The notes under the pieces: model-generated
Database searches by the model: none
Told to the model about the DNA's origin: nothing
The model's input: the letters and a program-made list of their open reading frames with translations, nothing else
Position numbers and translations under genes: made by a program
In this document: positions 8,052 through 13,386 of the stretch, piece after piece
Numbering within the stretch: position 1 is the stretch's first letter
How the letters are laid out: each line of letters begins with the position of its first letter
Source of the DNA: Monoraphidium neglectum
Lineage: Eukaryota; Chlorophyta; Chlorophyceae; Sphaeropleales; Selenastraceae
Direction of reading: 5' to 3'
Length of the DNA stretch: 13,386 nucleotides
Assembly: GCF_000611645.1 (NCBI RefSeq)
Contig: NW_014012409.1
Span: forward strand, 2,930-16,315

Positions 8052-9982
8052 CTATGCCTGGCACCAATTCCTGCCCTTCATTGCAAACACTCGCCGTACC
8101 TCAACCGGCTTCTTTGGCACCAGAAGGTGGGGCGCCCTGCCGCTCTTCACCAGGGCGACCCATGTAACAATCAATGCCAGCAGCGTCACACCCATCACCA
8201 GCCCAAGGATCCACAGCCAATGGTACGGCACTGTGGGGCGTGCAAGGAGGTTTTATGGGGCCTGAGAGTAGGGCGAGAGGTACCACAATGCCCGTGGTGC
8301 GACAGCCAAGAAGCACAGGATCGCAGGCGGGGTGTTGTGTGAGGGTCTGCAAAAGTGGCATGCAGGCAGCATGTGCTGGCGCGTGCATGTTTGGTTTTGT
8401 GGGGGATGCATAAGGGATGCATCGAGTGGCGAACACACCGCTGGGCAGCAGGGCGGCATCCATGAAGCCGACGACGTAGACCAGGGCGCTGGGGTCATTG
8501 GAGGGGCCGCCACAGGGCTGGTAGTTGGCGAGCTTGCCTTCTGCGGGGGCAGCACTGCAAAACGATGAGGGAGTGGGCACGCATGTGTGAGGGCGGCTGC
8601 GGGTGCGGCTGCGGGTGCGGCTGCGGCTGTGGCTGCGGCTGCAGCTGTGGCTGCAGCTGCAGCTGTGGCTGTGGCTGCGGCTGCGGCTGCGGCTGCCAGC
8701 ACCAGCGAACCTGCATGTCATGACATTGTGTTGTGCGCACGGCTGTGATTTGCAAGGCGCTTGGTCTGCAGCGCTGCATGCAGCAAGTCGCTACCTCGGG
8801 CATTGGCAGGGCTCCAGCTGCTGCTTTGCCAGGCAGATCTGGACCTCGGACAGCAGCGTTCGATTCGAGTCGTCGATGGAGCAGAAAAGCCCCGTTGTGG
8901 CATTGAAACTAGGGCCAAAGGCGGCGCTCAGGGCGGATGATACCTGAGCATGATGATGAGAAGGCAGTTGAATCGCTTTGGCGCCAGCGGCTTGGACAGG
9001 TACGCAGGCACGCAGCAAAGCGATAATGCACGCGGAACGGCAGGCATGCAGAAACGCAGAGGCACGCCGTCCGCCTGAAACTGCAATACGAAGCTGCACC
9101 GCGCGCCTCAGGCACACACCTGACCCAGATTATAGGGCTCGGAGCGCGGCGTGATGCCGGTTTTGGCGAGTGCCGCCGAAGCCAGGGGCAGATAGCGCGA
9201 GGACGCCTTGGCTACGAGGCCAAAGTATCTGTCCACCGACAGGCCGCTGCACGAGCCCTGAGAGGCGGGAGCGCAGCGGGCGGGGCAAGGATCCAGGGCT
9301 GCAGGGGTGGAGTGCTGTGCAATTGGCCTGCCCGCGGCGACGCCGAGTGCCAGCCGCCCAAGCGCCACAAGTGTCGTTGCACCTTATTATATGTGGGTGG
9401 GCTGGTGCGGACCGATCGTCTGCCGCCAAGGGGCCTGGGGGTCGAGGCCCCTCACCCCCTCCCCCTTCACACCACCCTGCTCACGTGCTTGTTCCACTCG
9501 TGGCTCCAAAACTTCAGATCCGTCGCCTCTGAAAAGTTGCCCGGCACGCCCGGCTGCACGCCCGCCAGCTGCGCCATCAGCGGCGGCGTGAAGTTGGCCG
9601 CCGCGAGCGCGTCGTTGGCGCAGCTGCCCCTCTCCCAGCCGGGCGGCGTCGGCTTGGGTGGGGCGCGCGGCCGGCCGCCCGTCTCCGAGTTCCAAAGGCC
9701 GTGCGTCCAGAAGCCGCGCCCAACCCTCCCTGCCTCTGCCTCCGCCTCGGCGGCGGCCGCGCCGTCGACATTCGTTGCGTACAGCGCCGGCGGCCAGAAT
9801 AGGCGCAGCACCCAGTAGTCAAAGTCGGACGCCAGCGGCAGGGCGCCGAGCAGCGTGCCCGCGGCTCCGCATACAAGCGGCGTTGGTGCAGGGGCCAGTG
9901 AGGCCAGGTCCGCTGTGGTCGGGGGCAAGGCCTGTCCGGTGGCGTGCACTACTAGTAGTAGCAATAGAACAACCTGCAACAT
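8052..9982 (-). CDS. Secretory ribonuclease T2 with C-terminal membrane anchor
   Basis: Five minus-strand exons: 9982-9485, 9257-9120, 8943-8795, 8554-8439, 8230-8052 (stop TAG), about 359 residues. RNase T2 enzymes cleave single-stranded RNA via a 2',3'-cyclic phosphate in the secretory/vacuolar system. Seen: an N-terminal hydrophobic signal (MLQVVLLLLLVVHATGQA), CAS I as FWTHGLW (His94), and CAS II as FWSHEWNKH joined by the first splice to GSCS (His161, Glu162, Lys165, His166). The conserved C-terminal block GLFCSID...LLSEVQICL and several N-glycosylation sequons (near residues 130, 149, 226, 239) are also present. After the family's usual end comes a Cys/Pro/Ser spacer, then one membrane helix (about 304-328, LVMGVTLLALIVTWVALV) followed by Lys/Arg, as in type I anchors. 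The Cys usual after the WP of the first core strand (WPPALYATN) is missing. The last exon may instead be spliced at 8099. Confidence 0.87.
8594..8697 (+). repeat. GGCTGC hexanucleotide repeat in RNase T2 intron 3
   Basis: About 17 imperfect copies of a six-base unit (GGCTGC with GGCTGT, AGCTGC and GGGTGC variants). It lies wholly between exons 8943-8795 and 8554-8439. On the sense strand it is GCAGCC/GCAGCT. It creates long fake ORFs (poly-Ala or Ser-Arg repeats) in several frames. One frame runs into exon 4 but is cut off from exon 3 by a TAG just after the exon 3 donor. Confidence 0.92.
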
Positions 9983-9999
9983 CAAGCTTGATGTTGCAG
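9974..9999. repeat. Perfect 26-bp palindrome over the RNase T2 start codon
   Basis: The half-site CTGCAACATCAAG is followed immediately by its exact reverse complement, centred on AAGCTT between 9986 and 9987. The minus-strand ATG at 9982-9980 lies in the palindrome, so the mRNA could form an 11-12 bp hairpin containing the start codon. Confidence 0.95.
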
Positions 10000-10079
10000 T
10001 TCGTTTTCTCGGCTTGCCGCGTCGGATCAAGTGGGGTGTGACATGGTTTTGCGCTCGGACGCAGGTAAAATCGTGCGAC

Positions 10080-10086
10080 TAAAATA
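10080..10086 (-). promoter_or_regulatory. Possible TATA-like element upstream of RNase T2
   Basis: On the minus strand this reads TATTTTA, about 100 bases before the RNase T2 ATG, in a locally AT-rich spot. It is only a composition-based candidate. Confidence 0.2.
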
Positions 10087-11109
10087 TGCCAGACACCTGT
10101 GACAAATCTTGCATGTTCCGTGGATGCCCATGGACCGAAGTGACCGCCAGGGTCACTCAAGACTGCGGTGAGAATTTCCTGTTCGTTCGGAATTCCCTGC
10201 CAGTACCGTGAACTCGAAACCACCGTAACTGGGTGACTCAAAAGTTGATAACACCCACATGATTCAACGCACAAAGCTGGGCTGGCGCGCATTCGAGGCT
10301 TCACCATGGAGCTGCGCTGAGAGGAACTGCCGCGCCAACCTTTGTCAGGAGGCACCAAGAGCACCAGCCGAATCATGCCACTGGCGGAATGTATTTGTTC
10401 CACTGTGCAACGCGTGTGCGCATGTCCGTCCCTCGTGCGCGCATGTCCGTCTGCACAATCAGGCCAGCAAGAGGCACCTGTGTCCTCTGCCCCATTGGAG
10501 CCTGTAACCAGAACTGCATAATGCACGTGTTGCTGATCCGATAACCGTAGCAGGGAGATGGTGGCACTTGCAAGCAGCAAACCCGATGTGGGAGCGGGAT
10601 GCGAGGATTTAGCAACAACATGCGTCGTTCCAGCAGCTCCCTACCATGGCAGAATTGCTACCTGCCGCTGCTGGCGTGCAAGTGCTGATCAATCGGGTGT
10701 CTACAGCCATCATCCCAGGATCAAAAGCAGCACTCAACAAAGCGAGGAAGCGGTACTGTGGCGAAAAGGCTTGTGCTGCAAGAGCGCCCACCACGAATGC
10801 CATGTCTCACCAACCTGCCCACGGCCTCTCGGCACCCGAGATACATATTATCCACATTAATATCGATAAATTGACGCGGGGTTGTCTGACGGAATGTAGA
10901 CGGGCACGCGGACACCATCTGCTGCTTTGTCGGGGTCCGGGGAGCACCGTCGTGCACTCGCTCGATGGGCGTGCTTCAATATCATGCATACAGGCTGCTG
11001 TCGCTGGATATTATTACACCCATCACTCCCTTGTCCCTCCTCCCATTCAAACCGCAACCTCTCCGGCTCTCTCCCGGCAGCAGCCTGCGTCCTGAAATCA
11101 TTATGAGAC

Positions 11110-11117
11110 TATAATAT
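11110..11117 (+). promoter_or_regulatory. Candidate TATA box of the KCS gene
   Basis: TATAATAT lies about 140 bases upstream of the KCS ATG, in the most AT-rich patch near the gene. A start site about 30 bases downstream would give a 5' UTR near 110 bases, which is reasonable. No transcript evidence is available. Confidence 0.35.
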
Positions 11118-11253
11118 TCAATGTTAGAGCTCTTCACATAGAAGCGCAGCTCTCTTCCTAGCAGGACGCGGGCCGGCACACACACATACGGCGAGCAGAT
11201 AATCGCGCCAACCCGTCGCCAGCACCTTGGTTGAACCGTTCGAGCAAGTAGAA

Positions 11254-13386
11254 ATGAGTATTACATCTCTGTATCATGCGATGCCCGCGGTAGCCCTCGC
11301 GGCAGCCGGCGCGCTCTTCCTGGTGAGCCCCCGCGGGAGCCGACGGGCGGATGCGCAGCGCTGGCGGGGCCACAGTGCTCCACGACTGCACTACCGCCCC
11401 TGCCTGCCTCTTGCCTGTGCAGACAAAAAATACTTAACACCCAAACATTCTTGCAATGGGTGCAAGCAGCAGCCCGGCGCGAACTGCAAAGCAGTGTGCG
11501 TGGCCTCGCCAATGTCAGCATGACACCAAGCCAGCCTGTGCCCTGTGCGCCCTGCCCTGCAGAGGGGCCTGGACGAGGTCACAGCGCAGCAGGGGACGCT
11601 GGATGCCGCGCAGCTCGTGGCGGACAGTTTGGGGGTCAGCCTGGTGAGCAGGCGCCGCTGACGGAGAAGCTGGCCGAGAGACAGGAAGGATGTGGCCCCC
11701 GCCTTCCCTACTATGGGCGGCGCGCCGGCGCCGGCAGCCCTGCTCAGCCACACCCAACCAGGATGTGGCGACCGTATCCCCCCCTCCCCACGCATTTCCT
11801 TCGCTTCCCTGCCGACTCCTCCTCTGAGCACAACCGCTGGGCACAACCGCTCACCCCGCGTCCTCACCCGTCACCGCGCCCAAGCCCCTCACCACTCCCG
11901 TCCACCTGGCGTTGAACCCCGCAGGGCGTCTTCCTGTTCGCCCTCGCCGCCGGCGCGGTCCTGCTGGCGCGCCTGCTGCCTGCGCGGCCGCCGGCGGTGC
12001 ACCTGGTGGACTTTGCGGTGCACCGCGCGCCGGACGAATGGCGGCTGCCGCGCGACGGGCTGGTCAAGGTGTCTGAGGGCGTGTTCGCGCCGGAGGATAT
12101 TGAGTTCCAGCACAAGGTCATACACAGGTGGGGACGGCCGCGGGGCTGAGGAGAGCCGGGCGCGGTGGGCGGATGAGGCGCCCATGATGTGCGGAGTGGG
12201 CGGGTCAGGATGTGTGATCCGGGCAAGCTGTTCAGAAAGCATGCTGTATATGTTGGGGAGAGTGGTCAGACCGCCACACAGCGGCCAGCGGGCAGCCATT
12301 CGGCGGCCTGCATGCAGTAGCTTGGAGACCCCTGTCCGCCTCGCCGCCTTGCAATGCAAAGCTGGTGCAGCGTACAACCTCTGACCTCCTCCTCCGCACG
12401 TGCCCCTGCTGCTTCCCCTCGAACCCAGGTCTGGCCTGGGCGACGAGACCTGCGTCACGCCCGCCATCGTGCAGCGCATCACGGGCATGTCGGTCGCTCG
12501 CGAGGAGTTTGAGCAGATCTGCTTCTCGGCGGTGCAGGACCTGCTCTCCAAGACGGGCGTGGACCCCAAGCGCATCCGCTTTGTGGTCACCAACAGCAGC
12601 CTATTCAACCCCACGCCGAGCCTGAGCGCCATGATCATGAACAAGTTCAAGATGGGGCCCAAGACGCAGGTGCGTCGCGCGTGCTGTGCCGCGCAATTGC
12701 TCTCAACCGCCAGTGGCTGCCGTCAGCTGAGCGCACCCGCGCGGCGCTTCTGCCTCCTTGCTGAGAAATGGCCTGGCATCGCACAAGTGTGCTCCCGCGT
12801 CTTCATCTTACTGTCTGTATGGCGCGACACTCCCCAAAACCTCCCACAGAACTTTGCCCTGGGCGGCATGGGTTGCAGCGCGGGCGTGATTGCGCTCGAC
12901 CTGGCGAAGCAGCTGCTGGAGCACAACCCCGGGGAGTACTGCCTGGTGGTGTCGCACGAGAACATCACCAACGCGCACTACAAGGGCCGCGACCGCGCGA
13001 TGCAGGTGCGAGGGGATAGGCGGGGTGCGGGGCGGCCCCACACAGGTGTGCGCGGGTCGCGCGCTATGTGCGGCATGCGGTTGTTGTTGTGTTGCTAGCA
13101 CGCAGATGAAACAACCACTCACTCATGCATTCGCACGGCGACCCCACAAATTCATGCACCCCTGGCTGCAAATCCCACCTGTTGCTGTCCCCTGTCTGTC
13201 ACCCTGTGCGCCTTGCAGGTCTCCAACTGCATCTTCCGCGCCAACGGCGCCGCCATGCTGCTCAGCAGCCGGCCGGCCGACGTGGGGCGCGCCAAGTACC
13301 GGCTGGCGCACGTGGTGCGCACCAACCTGGCGGCGGACGACCAGGCGTACAACTGCGTGTACCAGATGGATGATGAGGAGCAGAAG
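11254..13386 (+). CDS. 3-ketoacyl-CoA synthase, FAE1 type (partial, 3' end beyond window)
   Basis: Catalyses the first, rate-setting step of very-long-chain fatty acid elongation, condensing malonyl-CoA with acyl-CoA at the ER membrane. Exons: 11254-11322, 11563-11643, 11925-12127, 12429-12669, 12850-13005, 13219 to the window end. About 306 of an expected ~500 residues are present. Phases are 0, 0, 2, 0, 0. Visible features: hydrophobic N-terminal segments (AVALAAAGALFL; GVFLFALAAGAVLLARLL), the family phrase VHLVDFAVHRAP, RSGLGDET across the exon 3/4 junction, NSSLFNPTPSLSAMIMNKFK, and the nucleophile Cys207 in LGGMGCSAGV. SHENIT and NCIFRANGAAMLLSSR then follow. The other catalytic residues (His and Asn) would lie beyond the window. 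The first two small exons are less certain than the rest; exon 2 has no homology landmark. The family Cys in 'DFACY' is Val here. Confidence 0.9.

Larger units (their letters stand above)
9983..11253. other. Divergent intergenic region between RNase T2 and KCS
   Basis: About 1.27 kb separates two genes that point away from each other, so it should carry both promoters and 5' UTRs. It is lower in GC than the exons and has AT-rich patches at 10840-10880 and 11095-11125. ORFs on both strands lack motifs, coding-like codon use and splice structure. A plus-strand TGTAA at 10503-10507 has no gene attached. A short direct repeat (CATGTCCGTC, at 10421 and 10442) was noted. Confidence 0.6.

Noticed and set aside
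8253..8702. Minus-strand ORF with long Ala/Thr runs
   Set aside because: It is created by the hexanucleotide repeat in an intron, and its frame differs from the RNase T2 exons.
10149..10241. Two GGGTSACTCAA copies, one with a TGACTCA bZIP-type core
   Set aside because: Such short motifs are expected by chance in 1.2 kb, and there is no third copy or positional link to either start.
10646..11095. 149-codon plus-strand ORF in the divergent intergenic region
   Set aside because: It has no motif, its codon use is unlike that of the real exons, and it has no supporting splice or poly(A) context.

Overview
The window looks like nuclear DNA of a green alga (core chlorophyte, Chlorophyceae or Trebouxiophyceae). 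The signs are high GC, genes cut into many short exons by introns of roughly 80-400 bases, G/C-ending codons, TGTAA-type polyadenylation signals, and a plant/green-lineage FAE1-type 3-ketoacyl-CoA synthase. No bacterial operon, CRISPR array, transposon, rRNA or tRNA gene was found. All gene models below come from reading splice sites and reading phase by eye. Most long ORFs in the six frames are GC-driven shadows.

Layout, left to right. Bases 1-518: no supportable gene, probably the 3' end of a plus-strand gene whose TGTAA signal is at 519-523. Bases 572-576 on the minus strand: TGTAA signal of the large minus-strand gene, so two transcripts probably end tail to tail. Bases 988-7796 (minus): a 13-exon gene for an ABC-exporter-like protein of about 1188 residues. 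It has a ~480-residue N-terminal region I do not recognise, one exporter-type transmembrane domain, and one nucleotide-binding domain whose Walker A, Walker B, catalytic Glu and switch His are all replaced. Bases 8052-9982 (minus): a five-exon gene for a secretory RNase T2 with both catalytic His motifs and a C-terminal membrane anchor. Bases 9983-11253: divergent intergenic region. Bases 11254-13386 (plus): the first six exons of a 3-ketoacyl-CoA synthase (KCS), cut by the window end.

The most interesting points are these. (1) The ABC protein appears to be a pseudo-ATPase transporter. (2) The RNase T2 and ABC genes may be a single transcription unit, or even one fusion protein: they are co-directional and under 300 bases apart, I see no TGTAA on the minus strand between the RNase stop and the ABC stop, and an in-frame splice can bypass the RNase stop codon. 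(3) A perfect 26-bp palindrome covers the RNase T2 start codon. The KCS is an ordinary lipid-elongation enzyme with no evident functional link to the other two.
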